A program made the position numbers and the translations under genes. Under the pieces are notes generated by a model that was not told the origin of the DNA, made no database searches, and worked only from the letters and a program-made list of their open reading frames with translations. A stretch of DNA of 64,000 bases. Origin: Siccirubricoccus sp. G192 (GTDB lineage Bacteria; Pseudomonadota; Alphaproteobacteria; Acetobacterales; Acetobacteraceae). Position 1 is the stretch's first letter, and every line of letters starts with the position of its first letter. Shown here piece after piece: positions 36,195-45,258 of the stretch. Location of the stretch: assembly GCF_019084075.1 (NCBI RefSeq), contig NZ_JAHREN010000001.1, positions 2,267,501 to 2,331,500 of the forward strand, given 5' to 3'.

Positions 36195-37625
36195 TCAGGT
36201 TCTCAGTTCGTCTGGGCCTTTGAAAGCGGGCAGGTAATTTCGGTATACGAAGCCACGGCCTCGGATCAAATCTGCCATGATGTGCATGTAGAGCGTGGCC
36301 TCGCGCCACCGCTTGAGCCACACCAGGATGAACCGCCCATTCAGTGATTTTGATAACGGAAGTACCTCACAGTCAAACAGGTCGTTCAACTCCATAAAAT
36401 ACAGGATGACCTTTTTATCGGCATCCTTGACCCGGAAGCGAACACGCTTGGAGATGCCAAGACTGTTCCAGTTGACCTGATTGATGCACATGAGGAAAAC
36501 ACGCGCCTGGGCGTGGATTTGAATCGGATTATCCTGATCATTCCAGCTATCGAGCTTGCGCCACCGCCTTCGGTAGAGATCCAGCTCGTAGGCTGAATCG
36601 CCCGCGTCGTTGTGTGCCACCAGCGTGATGGGTTTGCCCCGGAAAAGCCGCCGAATGACGAAGGGAGTTCCTGAGAAGAGCTCCTCAGCATATCGTCCGA
36701 CCGAACTTTCCCGAAGGACGGCTTTGGCCTCCCGCCGAGCTGTCTTCTCCAGGGTGGTTGCCTTGGCCTGCTTATAGCGCTCCAGGTGGCCGCCCAAATC
36801 CGTATACCAATCCGTATCGCCCAGAATAAAACCAAGCTCATCGTCCCAACCATCACCGGGCGCGCAGACTACACATTCGGGCTCGGTGATACGGTGTTCC
36901 TCGAAATGGCGTTTTACGTTAATGCCTAGGTTGAGATATTTATTGAATTTCTCAGTTTCCGGATGAAGATAGCAGTTATTGCTGGCAAATGGGATGGCGT
37001 AGGTTGCCCTCACCGCCTGAGCAAATTCAGCGAATTCCGCGCTGTACTTTTTCTGGTCGTCGAGATGCCCGCCACCTCGGTCCATGATCTCGAAACACAG
37101 CCTTGCATTGGCCGAGCTGTGGCTGCGTAGCAGGAAGTCGATTTTGGGATGATTGCGCAGGATCTGCTGCAGCGGAGGCCCCATGATCTTGCAATCATTG
37201 GCATTCATGATCGTCTTGCCGTCCACTTCGATCATCAAGACGGAATCCGGGAAATACCCGAATTGATAGCTGGTGATCTGGAAATTGTCGTCAATCCGGA
37301 AGGGTTTGGCGTGGGCCAATTCGGTTATCCGGCTGAATCCCATTGCCTTCAGATCGTTGTAGATACGTCGGTCGGGTGTTTTAGGAACCAGGATATGGCG
37401 ATCAAGACCTAATCTTCGGAGGGTTGGGCCGTGGAAATGATCCCAATGCATATGAGTAATGTAAATGAAATCAGGTTTGAGCCTCTCCACCAGACCGTCC
37501 GGAACAGGAGGGTAATTCCACCACGAGCGCCAATATGCTGACCCGACAAGCCAAGGATCGCATAATAGGCTGGTCTTCGAAGCTGCGACATTGAGGCATG
37601 CGTGACCAAGAATCCGGAACCTCAT
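36195..37625 (-). CDS. Metallo-beta-lactamase-fold protein of a glycan locus, CMP-sialate-hydroxylase-like core
   Basis: 476 residues starting MRFRILGHACLNVAASKTSL at 37625 after GGAGAA. The metal-binding motif is YITHMHWDHFHGPTL (H-x-H-x-D-H). Further conserved blocks are DSVLMIEVDGKTIMNANDCK, FLLRSHSSANARLCFEIM and AIPFASNNCYLHPE. The N-x-N-D-C-K block and overall order resemble the metallo-beta-lactamase part of CMP-N-acetylneuraminate hydroxylases, but no Rieske cysteine/histidine motif is present. The C-terminal 150 residues form a separate uncharacterised domain (ARVFLMCINQVNWNSLGISK). Base composition is clearly lower in GC than the surroundings, suggesting transfer. It is last in the leftward exopolysaccharide operon and possibly modifies a sugar or glycan. 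Confidence 0.7.
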   Translation of the reverse strand: MRFRILGHACLNVAASKTSLLCDPWLVGSAYWRSWWNYPPVPDGLVERLKPDFIYITHMHWDHFHGPTLRRLGLDRHILVPKTPDRRIYNDLKAMGFSRITELAHAKPFRIDDNFQITSYQFGYFPDSVLMIEVDGKTIMNANDCKIMGPPLQQILRNHPKIDFLLRSHSSANARLCFEIMDRGGGHLDDQKKYSAEFAEFAQAVRATYAIPFASNNCYLHPETEKFNKYLNLGINVKRHFEEHRITEPECVVCAPGDGWDDELGFILGDTDWYTDLGGHLERYKQAKATTLEKTARREAKAVLRESSVGRYAEELFSGTPFVIRRLFRGKPITLVAHNDAGDSAYELDLYRRRWRKLDSWNDQDNPIQIHAQARVFLMCINQVNWNSLGISKRVRFRVKDADKKVILYFMELNDLFDCEVLPLSKSLNGRFILVWLKRWREATLYMHIMADLIRGRGFVYRNYLPAFKGPDELRT

Positions 37626-37644
37626 CGCCCGTTCTCCTAGGCTT

Positions 37645-38547
37645 TCAGCGTCTGGCCGGCCGCGCGAAATAGGCGGAAAAGACCGCGAGCAGATCCGGAT
37701 GGTCACGGCCGTCCGCCATGGCGAGGCTCGGGCAGGCGCTTCGGGCCTGCGGCCCCCAGGAATAGGTCATGTCGAAAGGGCGGCGCGCGGGGGGGAACGA
37801 GTTCGTCCCAGACGGCGAGCATGGCCCGGGCCTCGTCCTCGGTGGGCAGGCGTTGATAGCCTGGCGCCGACGTGGTGCAGGACTGGCCGAAGGCCTGGAA
37901 GACCGGCACGATCCGCTCGGGCGCGATCCCAGCGGCCAGGGCCTGTCCGATGCGCTCGCGCATGGCTCCGAGGTCGCAGCCCGTCCTGACGTTCTTATGG
38001 TTGCAAGGATAGGGATTGATGCCGATGTAGTCTGCTGAATCCTTCAGAGCTGCGATTCGCCCGGGTAGCGCGACCCGTTGAGCACCACGATGAAGGTCTT
38101 GGCGCCGGGATGCATGGAGCGGATCAATGCACTGCGCTCGGCTACCCGCCGGGGCGCCTCCGGGCAGATGGACGGGTGCGGCTCATCGGCGATGAAGTAG
38201 ATTCCGCTGAATCTCGGATGGCCGCGGACCGCCATGACAGCCGCCTTCAGCTGGGCATCGTCGAGGCGCCAGCTACACTCGTTTCGGCGACCATTGAAGC
38301 CGCTGCGGAGCCAGAGCACGCCCTTCATGCCCTCGGGCAGTCTGTCGAGGGCGGCGGGTGAGCTGATGTCTGCGAGATTGAACCCGACCCTGGCCGCACT
38401 TCCGTAGGCGCCGCGGAGATTAACGGCGTAATGCTGCCGTGGCCCGGGCTCGGACCGGGACGTCGCCGAACCTGTCAGGGACAGGATCAGGCCCGCAATG
38501 CCGAGCATTCCGATCCGTACGGGATTGCGTCGTGCAAGGCTCCGCAC
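37645..38547 (-). pseudogene. Exported glycoside-hydrolase-like (TIM-barrel) protein, two frameshifts
   Basis: The GTG start at 38547 has GGAGGA 5 bases ahead and leads into a signal peptide (IGMLGIAGLILSLTGSATS). The following sequence looks like a barrel glycosidase: RVGFNLADISS, GVLWLRSGFNGRR, RFSGIYFIADEPHPSICPE (possible acid/base Glu), TFIVVLNGSRYPG, DYIGINPYPC and PFDMTYSWGPQARSA. Breaks are at the CCC 38060-38062 (one base too few) and the G7 run 37789-37795. The reconstructed protein is about 300 residues and ends RPARR at 37645. No exact family is recognised; a role in trimming or releasing the exported polysaccharide is inferred from context. Confidence 0.55.
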
Positions 38548-38923
38548 CGCATTCCTCCCTCATGATGATGAGCAGGAGCGCTGTTTCCCAGAAAGGAAAA
38601 CGGCCCTGGGGACTGTGATCAGGCGGCAGGCGGCGGATGCGGGCCCGCAAGTCGGGCACGGCCGCGACCGCGCCGACCCCGACCAGGCTCGCCAGGGCAT
38701 CAACCAGGCTCGGGTCGCGTCCGGGCGGGAAGTACTGGAGCCCCTCCGGAATGGCCGAGGCAGCAGAGAGGAGTGGGCTCCCCCGTGCCAGCGCCCCGAT
38801 CGAGCGGCCGGCGGCCCAGTCCCGCAGGCAGCGTATCGCTCCGAGGCAGAAGCTGGCCCGGACGCCGTGGAGCGACAGCACCCGCCGCAGGGCATACGCG
38901 GGCGAACCTGCCTCCCCCCGCAA
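38420..38923 (-). CDS. VanZ-like fragment in the exopolysaccharide operon
   Basis: The frame contains AIPEGLQYFPPGRDPSLVDA and LASLVGVGAVAAVP, the C-terminal VanZ signature. The N-terminal helices of the family are not in this frame. A C6 run at 38913-38918 just upstream may hide a frameshift, since another frame begins MPLAGGG there. The open frame overlaps the next gene by 128 bases, so its real end is also doubtful. It lies between the Wzc-like kinase and the glycosidase-like gene. Confidence 0.4.
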   Translation of the reverse strand: MRGEAGSPAYALRRVLSLHGVRASFCLGAIRCLRDWAAGRSIGALARGSPLLSAASAIPEGLQYFPPGRDPSLVDALASLVGVGAVAAVPDLRARIRRLPPDHSPQGRFPFWETALLLIIMREECGAEPCTTQSRTDRNARHCGPDPVPDRFGDVPVRARATAALRR

Positions 38924-39013
38924 GCGGCATGCGGAGATGCCGGATTTCCGTGCACCTCGGAGGGAGGGGGGCGGTGCGCCACCTGCTCGGTTCGGCCCAT
39001 TCGATCCGATCCC

Positions 39014-41068
39014 CTATGAGGTGCCCGCGCTGCTGCGATCCGGGGAGGCAGTGGGATACCGGCGGGCAGGATCGCCGGCACCCGGGTCGGCGCTCGGCAT
39101 GGAGCCGTAGGTGGCGTGCCGGCGCAGATCGACCTGGGTCAGCACCGCACTCAGCGCCACGGGCTCGCCGCCCAGATGGCCAGCCTTGCGGATCTCCCGC
39201 ATGGCGGCCTGCACGGTGTCCAACTCGGTCGCTCCCCATTTCAGAGCCAGGATCACATGGTCGGCGAGCGCGGCGAGCACCTGCGCCTCCGCATTGCCGA
39301 TGAGCGGCGTGCCATCGATCACGATGCAGTCGTAGCGGCCCCGCATCGTGTTCAGCAGTTCGCGCAGCCGCTCGTCGGCTGTGAGGAGCAGGGGATCCAC
39401 CTGTCCGCGCGACAGGGGAAGGTAGTCGATACCGAATTCCGAATTGCTGCGGATCGCCTCGGCCGGGGGCGTGCCTTGCAGAACCTCCAGCACGCCCGGG
39501 CCGGTGCCTGCCCCCAGGAGCCGACCGATCCCGGGACGGCGGAGGTCGAGATCGATCACGAGGACACTGCGCCGCAACAGCGCCGCATAGGCCGCAAAGC
39601 TGACCGCCAGAGCGGTCTTGCCCTCCCGGTCCACGCTAGAGGTGAAGAGGATGACCTTGCCGGGCCGGCGCTCCGCTGGAAGCCCGAGCATGGCCACCGT
39701 AATCGAGCGGATCGCCTTGGTGTAGGGTGCGAAGGGCTCAAGCAGCAACGCCCGCAGCGAGCGCAGTCTGCCGATGCGGCGCACCCGCGGCACCACGCCG
39801 ATGCAGCGTAGGCCAAGCGCCGTCTCGACGTCGTGCTCTTGGCGCACGCGCCGGTCGGTTCGCTCGCGCAGAATGGCGAGCAGGCCGCCGGCAATGATTC
39901 CGGCCACGAATGCCGGCGGCACGAAGAAGATCGGATCCGGGGAACTCAGCTCATCGGGAGGGGCGGCGAGGGAGACGATCCTGACCTCCGGCCGGATGGT
40001 CTCGTCGCGCAGGTCTGCCTCTTGCTTCACCAGGGCCTCGTAGACCTGCGCTGCAGCCGCTGCCTCCAGGCGCAGTTCGCGCAGCCCCGCCTCCGCACTG
40101 CGGGCCCGGGCGCTCGCCTCCTGGAGGACGGCGAGCCGCTCTGTCAGATAACGCATGCGAGACGCAAGGATGACCGCATCCGCATCCAATTTCTGGGGAG
40201 GGCCGGAACCGCGCTGGCTGTCAGCGGGCCGCCCACCCATCACCGGCAGCATGACCTGGGGCCCACCGGGCAAGCCGTGGGTCGCCAAGTTGGAACTCGT
40301 GATCGAGAGGTGCCGGTTGATCTCGGCGATCTGCCCGTCGATCTGATCGATCCGGTCCGCATCGGCGAGCCCGTGCTCGACCCGGTACCCAGCCAGCGCT
40401 TCGGAGGCCCGTTTCAGGTCGGCACGCGCCTGGGGAATGCGTTGGCGCAGCGCCTCGAGCGCCCGGCCGCGGTCGAGCCGCCGGGCTTCGAGATTCTGCT
40501 CCAGGAAGAGCGTTGCGCTGCGGTTTGCGATGGCCGCCGCGAGGTCCGGGTCGGTCCAGGTGAAGGTGACGGCCACGACCCGCGATTGCCGCTCCTTGTA
40601 GGATTTCAGCTTGAGTCCGAGCTGATCCAGTTCCGGCATCTGCCTTGCCGGCGCGGAGTCCTCGGCCACCCCGGTGGGTGACTGCGGCTGCGCGTCTGCG
40701 AAGAGCCCAGCGAGGGTCCCCCATGCGGCTTCGGCCGCCACGGTCAGGATCGGCCTGGCAAACTCCGTGGGGGCAGGGTCCACCGGTTCGGCGACGAGAC
40801 TGTCGTACAGACGCCGCAGATGCCCTGGGGAAACCAGGAGTTCGACCCAGGTCTCGACCGCGGCATCATCATAGCTATCCACGCGCTGCGCTACCTGCTG
40901 ATCGAGAAGGAGTTGCGCCTTCGCCGTGTAGCGTGGTGGCAACAGCACGCCGAGCGTGAGACCGAGCGCGGTAAAGGTCAGCGTGGTGGCGGCGACCGCC
41001 CGCCAGCGCCGGCGCAGAATCTTCGGAATCTGACTGGTATGCGCCTGCACACTGTAGGTCTGGATCAT
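39014..41068 (-). CDS. Wzc-like polysaccharide co-polymerase with tyrosine-kinase domain
   Basis: 684 residues starting MIQTYSVQAHTSQIPKILRR at 41068 after AAGGAAG. TM1 (AVAATTLTFTALGLTLGVLL), a Wzz periplasmic domain with long coiled coil, TM2 (IFFVPPAFVAGIIAGGLLAI) and a cytoplasmic BY-kinase domain follow: Walker A SSVDREGKTALAVS, Walker A' VLVIDLDLRRPGIG, Walker B YDCIVIDGTPLIG. The protein sets chain length and couples polymerisation to export. The C-terminal tail has only two Tyr rather than the usual Tyr cluster, so regulation by autophosphorylation may be reduced. Its start overlaps the stop of the polymerase gene (41065-41068), indicating an operon. Confidence 0.9.
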   Translation of the reverse strand: MIQTYSVQAHTSQIPKILRRRWRAVAATTLTFTALGLTLGVLLPPRYTAKAQLLLDQQVAQRVDSYDDAAVETWVELLVSPGHLRRLYDSLVAEPVDPAPTEFARPILTVAAEAAWGTLAGLFADAQPQSPTGVAEDSAPARQMPELDQLGLKLKSYKERQSRVVAVTFTWTDPDLAAAIANRSATLFLEQNLEARRLDRGRALEALRQRIPQARADLKRASEALAGYRVEHGLADADRIDQIDGQIAEINRHLSITSSNLATHGLPGGPQVMLPVMGGRPADSQRGSGPPQKLDADAVILASRMRYLTERLAVLQEASARARSAEAGLRELRLEAAAAAQVYEALVKQEADLRDETIRPEVRIVSLAAPPDELSSPDPIFFVPPAFVAGIIAGGLLAILRERTDRRVRQEHDVETALGLRCIGVVPRVRRIGRLRSLRALLLEPFAPYTKAIRSITVAMLGLPAERRPGKVILFTSSVDREGKTALAVSFAAYAALLRRSVLVIDLDLRRPGIGRLLGAGTGPGVLEVLQGTPPAEAIRSNSEFGIDYLPLSRGQVDPLLLTADERLRELLNTMRGRYDCIVIDGTPLIGNAEAQVLAALADHVILALKWGATELDTVQAAMREIRKAGHLGGEPVALSAVLTQVDLRRHATYGSMPSADPGAGDPARRYPTASPDRSSAGTS

Positions 41069-42321
41069 GGCACCGCTTCCTTGCGGGCTACGAGAGCCCA
41101 TGATCCCGGCTTCGTCGTCGTGCACGCCGATTCCAGGAGGCACAACACCAGACCGAACCAGAAGACCGGCTGGCGCACGATGAGGTGGAACATGCTGAAG
41201 GCCAAAAGGCCGCATAGCAGGCCTGCCATGCCGGCCAGCCGTGCGCGCCAGACGTCCCGGAACGTCGACAGGGAAAGCCAGACGAAGGCGCCGACGGCCA
41301 GGAGGCCGCCTTGGACGAACAGGTCGAGCAGCGTGTTGTGCGCCTCCCACTTGTTGGGCGGCGGGAGCTTGAAGGACTTGCTGACCAGTTGCGGTCCTGG
41401 GCCGAGGCCGATGAACCCCGAGTACACGCCGCGCTTGAGCGCCTCCTGCCAGAGGTCAAGCCGGGTGTCGCCCTGGTCGTTGTTGCTGTAGACGGCCTCC
41501 GAACTCTCCTCGATGCGCTCCAGCGTGGCCGCCGCAAAGGGCGCGAAGGCGGCAGCGGCGAGTGGCACAGCGAGAAGTCCGAACAGGACCGAAGCGCCCC
41601 GCAACGTCACCCCTGCCTCGAGGGTACGACTCCAGGCAAGGGCTGTGATCGCGACCCAGACCGAGCCTCCGATCAGTAGCGCCACTACGAAGGAATCGCT
41701 CTTCGTCGCGATTCCGACTGCGAGCGCCACGCCCGCGCAGACGAGCCCGGCGGCCGTCTCGCCGACCGAGCGCGCGGTCTGGATCAGGTACAAGGAGGCG
41801 AAGGTCGGGAAGACCACGACGAAGCCGAGTTGGTTGGGGTTTTCCGACCAGCCGCGGAAGCGGTCGTAGTTCCAGTATTCCAACCCCGGCAGGGGCAAGA
41901 GCCCGAAGCCGCCGGCGAGCTGCAAGAACAGGAATGCCGCGCCCAGGCCCGTGACCAGCCAGCAGGCGCGCCGACGGCGCCGGGCGTCGGCAAGTTCGAG
42001 GGAGATCATCATCCCAAGCGCCAGCATCAGGGAGTAAGCGAACACGTCGTGCAGCATCCCCGACACGTCCTGAAAAAGCTCGCCCGCCAATCCGGAGAGG
42101 AGTCCGATGGACTCGGCCAGTCCGAGTAGCGCCCAGAAGACCGCGATGCGCCGGAGGGCCGGATTGCCTGGGCCTGGCCCGCGGAGGAACCGGCCCATCG
42201 CGGAGAGCCCAAGCCAGGCGATCAGGAAGAATTCGCCAAAGCCCAACGGCACGCCATCCAGGCGAAGCTGGGTCGCCGGATACAGAGCCAGGCCGAGGCC
42301 AAGCAAGGCGTCACGGTACAA
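41065..42321 (-). CDS. O-antigen ligase / Wzy-type polymerase
   Basis: 418 residues with about 10-12 transmembrane segments. The ligase/polymerase family signature is in the large periplasmic loop (LWQEALKRGVYSGFIGLGPG ... WEAHNTLLDLFVQGGLLAVG, with the conserved H-N). The TTG start at 42321 is supported by CGGAGA about 9 bases upstream; no better ATG gives the first helix. It joins undecaprenyl-linked repeat units in the periplasm. It is the first gene of the leftward operon and is translationally coupled to the Wzc-like gene by a 4-base overlap. Confidence 0.85.
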   Translation of the reverse strand: MYRDALLGLGLALYPATQLRLDGVPLGFGEFFLIAWLGLSAMGRFLRGPGPGNPALRRIAVFWALLGLAESIGLLSGLAGELFQDVSGMLHDVFAYSLMLALGMMISLELADARRRRRACWLVTGLGAAFLFLQLAGGFGLLPLPGLEYWNYDRFRGWSENPNQLGFVVVFPTFASLYLIQTARSVGETAAGLVCAGVALAVGIATKSDSFVVALLIGGSVWVAITALAWSRTLEAGVTLRGASVLFGLLAVPLAAAAFAPFAAATLERIEESSEAVYSNNDQGDTRLDLWQEALKRGVYSGFIGLGPGPQLVSKSFKLPPPNKWEAHNTLLDLFVQGGLLAVGAFVWLSLSTFRDVWRARLAGMAGLLCGLLAFSMFHLIVRQPVFWFGLVLCLLESACTTTKPGSWALVARKEAVP

Positions 42322-42590
42322 TGCCGGTCTCCGTCGTGCCGCCGCAGGATCGATTGCGGAGCCAAGGAGCGTCGCACCATCGTTGGCGTCGGGACATCAT
42401 TCTCCCGAGGTTCAAACAGGCTAAGGCGAAGTAGCCCGTTGGAAGTAAGCGGAGTGCGCGGCACCTCCACGGGATTTCCGGCAACCTGCCCCTCAGTGGC
42501 AATGATTACTGACGGCGTTCGAGCCTAAGAATACGACTCCGCGCCATTTCCTGGGCGGCACACCACGGAAGCTCCAAGGGAGAGGCAATC
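42322..42590. promoter_or_regulatory. Divergent promoter region of the exopolysaccharide locus
   Basis: 269 bp separate the leftward polymerase operon from the rightward nucleotidyltransferase operon, so both promoters must be here. The only repeat noted is TCAGT-N10-ACTGA (42493-42512), which is weak. A GGGAGAGG ribosome site precedes the rightward gene. Confidence 0.55.
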
Positions 42591-43313
42591 ATGAAAGTGG
42601 TCATTCAATGTGGCGGTAAAGGGACACGTCTGCGCCCCTATACCATGGTGCTGCCCAAACCCCTGATGCCGGTCGCATCGAAGCCGGTCCTGGAGCTGCT
42701 GCTCAACTGGCTGCGTCGCAACAACGTCCGGGATGTCTACATCACGACCGGGTATCTCGGGCACCTTATCAAAAGTTTCTGCAACGGTGGGGAGCAGTGC
42801 AACCTGCGGATCAAGTACACCGCGGAGAAAGAGCCGCTTGGGACCATCGGGCCTTTGTCCATGCTCAGGGAGGAGCTCAACGAAACCTTCATGGTCGTCA
42901 ACGGGGACGTGCTGACGGATCTCAGCATCAACACCTTCCTGGATTGCCATCGGCGCCATTCCAATTTCGTGACGGTCGCCACTGCTCTCCGCCGGACCAA
43001 GATGGATTTCGGCGTCATCGAGCAGACCAACGGGCACATTACGAATTTCAAGGAGAAGCCCGTGCTGACGAATCTGGTGAGCATGGGCATCTACTTGATG
43101 GAGCCGGAGGTCCTTTCCCACATTCCGGATGGCGTGCCCTTCGGCTTCGACGACCTGATCCTCTGCCTCCTCTCCGAGGGCATACCCACTGGCACCTTCC
43201 TGCATGACGGGCTGTGGCTCGATATCGGACGCCTGGAGGACTTCCAGACCGCGCAGAGTCTCGCCTGGGATGAGCAGCCACCCGCCTTCGAGAACGTCGC
43301 GGTGGTCGCCTGA
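42591..43313 (+). CDS. Sugar-1-phosphate nucleotidyltransferase
   Basis: 240 residues. The nucleotide-binding signature is VIQCGGKGTRLRPYTMVLPK followed by PLMPVASKPVLELLLNWL; the metal site is FMVVNGDVLTDL, and FKEKPVLTNLVSMGIYLM and WLDIGRLEDF complete the family fold. It lacks the long C-terminal extensions of RmlA or ManC. It activates a sugar-1-phosphate to an NDP-sugar; the base and sugar are not certain. It is the first gene of the rightward operon and probably supplies the substrate of the dehydratase and aminotransferase downstream. Confidence 0.85.
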   Translation: MKVVIQCGGKGTRLRPYTMVLPKPLMPVASKPVLELLLNWLRRNNVRDVYITTGYLGHLIKSFCNGGEQCNLRIKYTAEKEPLGTIGPLSMLREELNETFMVVNGDVLTDLSINTFLDCHRRHSNFVTVATALRRTKMDFGVIEQTNGHITNFKEKPVLTNLVSMGIYLMEPEVLSHIPDGVPFGFDDLILCLLSEGIPTGTFLHDGLWLDIGRLEDFQTAQSLAWDEQPPAFENVAVVA

Positions 43314-43372
43314 GCGGGGCTCCCACACCAGCGGACCTCGCAGGAGAAGATGAAGATAAGGAGGAGGCGTCG

Positions 43373-44491
43373 ATGTTGCTCGTAGCCCAGCCGGAACTCG
43401 GTGCCGCGGAAAAGCGCGCCCTGTGTGAGACGATCGATAGCGGATGGATCACCATGGGGCCTCGGGTTCAGGCCTTCGAGGAGGCCTTCGCGGCCCGGCA
43501 CGGTGCCGCCGATGCAGTCGCAGTCGGCTCCTGCACCGCGGCTCTGCACCTGATCCTGGCCGCGCTCGATATCGGGCCGGGGGACGAGGTTCTGGCGCCT
43601 TCTCTCACTTTCGTAGCGACCACCAACAGCATCCTCTATGTCGGGGCGACGCCGGTCTTCGTCGATATTGACGCCCTAGATCGCCCCCTCCTCTCCCTGG
43701 CGGAGGCGGAGGCCAAGGTGACCCCGCGGACCAAGGCCATCATCCTGGTCCACTTCGCCGGCCGCCTCGCCGATCCCGCGCCCTGGCGCGAATTCGCCGA
43801 ACGCCACGGCCTGTACCTGGTCGAGGACGCGGCACATGTCATCGGCGTCGAGGGGGTCGGGACATATGGTGAGGCCGCCGCCTTCAGCTTCTACGGCAAC
43901 AAGAACATGACCACGGCGGAAGGCGGGATGGTGCTGTCGCGCTCACCCGAGCTTCTGGAGCGCATCCGCCGCATGCGCGGCCATGGCATGACGAGCGGCA
44001 CCTTCGAGCGCGTGAGCAAGCGCGAGGCGGGCTACGACGTAACCATGCTTGGCTACAACTACCGCATGGACGAACTCAGGGCCGCAATCGGCCTCGTCCA
44101 GCTGGAGCAGCTCCCCGCCTGGAACGAGCGGCGGCGGGCCCTGCGGGCCGCCTATGCGAATGAGTTGGGGCGGGTCTGCCCCGCGGTGCTCGTCCCCTTC
44201 GACGATGATGGCCCATCGGCGAACCACATCATGCCGGTCCTGCTGCCGCGAGGCGTCTCGTCCCGGGCCGTCGCGGCCTTCATGCGCGAGGCCAAGGTGC
44301 AGACCACGATGCACTACCCGGCGATCCACCAGCTCTCCTATTACCGGGACCGCTTCCCGGGCCTGTCCCTGCCGGTGACCGAGGAGTTCTGCGAGCGCGA
44401 GATCACCCTGCCGCTCCACCCGAGCATGGGGCAGGGGCAGGTCACGGAGGTCGCGGAGATCCTCGCTGCGGCGATTCGGGGCCAGGGGTGA
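43373..44491 (+). CDS. DegT/DnrJ/EryC1-family PLP-dependent sugar aminotransferase
   Basis: 372 residues. It has WITMGPRVQAFEEAFAARHG, GSCTAALHLILAALDIGPGD (PLP phosphate binding), LVEDAAHVIG, the Schiff-base Lys in SFYGNKNMTTAEGGM, and GYNYRMDELRAAIGLVQLEQ. The family aminates 3- or 4-keto NDP-sugars with glutamate as donor. With the LegB-like dehydratase two genes later, the likely product is a 4-amino-4,6-dideoxy sugar. It starts 59 bases after the nucleotidyltransferase and ends 7 bases before the next start. Confidence 0.9.
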   Translation: MLLVAQPELGAAEKRALCETIDSGWITMGPRVQAFEEAFAARHGAADAVAVGSCTAALHLILAALDIGPGDEVLAPSLTFVATTNSILYVGATPVFVDIDALDRPLLSLAEAEAKVTPRTKAIILVHFAGRLADPAPWREFAERHGLYLVEDAAHVIGVEGVGTYGEAAAFSFYGNKNMTTAEGGMVLSRSPELLERIRRMRGHGMTSGTFERVSKREAGYDVTMLGYNYRMDELRAAIGLVQLEQLPAWNERRRALRAAYANELGRVCPAVLVPFDDDGPSANHIMPVLLPRGVSSRAVAAFMREAKVQTTMHYPAIHQLSYYRDRFPGLSLPVTEEFCEREITLPLHPSMGQGQVTEVAEILAAAIRGQG

Positions 44492-44498
44492 CAGCGCC

Positions 44499-45215
44499 AT
44501 GTCCCCGTCCCCCCATTCGCCTCGCCCCGCCCCCACGGGGAGCCGCGCGCTTGATCTGGTGGCCGCCGGACTCGGCATCCTTCTCACCGGCCCGCTGATG
44601 CTACTCATCATGCTGACGATCCTGGTCGAGAGCGGATCGCCCGTCTTCTTCACCCAGACCCGGCTGGGGCAGGGTGGCCGGCACTTCCGGATCCTCAAAT
44701 TCCGCAAATTCGGGAAAAGCTCCGAGGAGGCCGGGCTGCCGCTCACGATGCACCAGGACGCGCGCCTCTCGCATGTCGGCCGTCTCCTGGTGGCGAGCAA
44801 GCTGGACGAGCTGCCGCAGCTCTTCAATGTCCTGAAAGGCGATATGTCGCTCGTCGGCCCGAGGCCGGAGAGCCTCACCTTTTCGGACTGCTTCGCCGGC
44901 GATTACCGAGCCGTGCTCGCCTATCGCCCGGGCATCTTCGGGCCGAGCCAGGTCGCGTTCCGCAACGAATGCACGCTCTATCCGCCGAATTCGGAGCCGA
45001 CCCGCTTCTATCGGGAGGTCCTGTTCCCGCACAAGGCCCAGCTCGACCTGTCCTACTACCCGCATCGCACGCTCCGTTCCGACTGCGCCTGGATCGCGCG
45101 CGGTGTGCTCGCCGTGGCGGAACTCGACCGCGGTCCGGCCGCCGTGCCCCTCCTCGTTTTCCCTAACGGCAACTCCCTTGCGGAGGGCCGCGCGGGAACG
45201 GGCGAGCGGAGCTGA
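44499..45215 (+). CDS. Initiating phosphoglycosyl transferase (bacterial sugar transferase family)
   Basis: 238 residues, monotopic type. One re-entrant hydrophobic segment (LVAAGLGILLTGPLMLLIML) precedes the catalytic core: FFTQTRLGQGGRHFRILKFR (with the basic and conserved positions of the family), SKLDELPQLFNVLKGDMSLV, GPRPESLTFSDCFAGDYRAV and YRPGIFGPSQV. The enzyme transfers a phospho-sugar from an NDP-sugar to undecaprenyl phosphate, starting repeat-unit assembly. The canonical Asp-Glu of the family is at LDELPQ. The extra C-terminus after 200 is poorly conserved. Confidence 0.88.
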   Translation: MSPSPHSPRPAPTGSRALDLVAAGLGILLTGPLMLLIMLTILVESGSPVFFTQTRLGQGGRHFRILKFRKFGKSSEEAGLPLTMHQDARLSHVGRLLVASKLDELPQLFNVLKGDMSLVGPRPESLTFSDCFAGDYRAVLAYRPGIFGPSQVAFRNECTLYPPNSEPTRFYREVLFPHKAQLDLSYYPHRTLRSDCAWIARGVLAVAELDRGPAAVPLLVFPNGNSLAEGRAGTGERS

Positions 45216-45258
45216 TGCGGCTCTCGGTTCCACACGGCGAATCCCGGGGGAAACCAGA

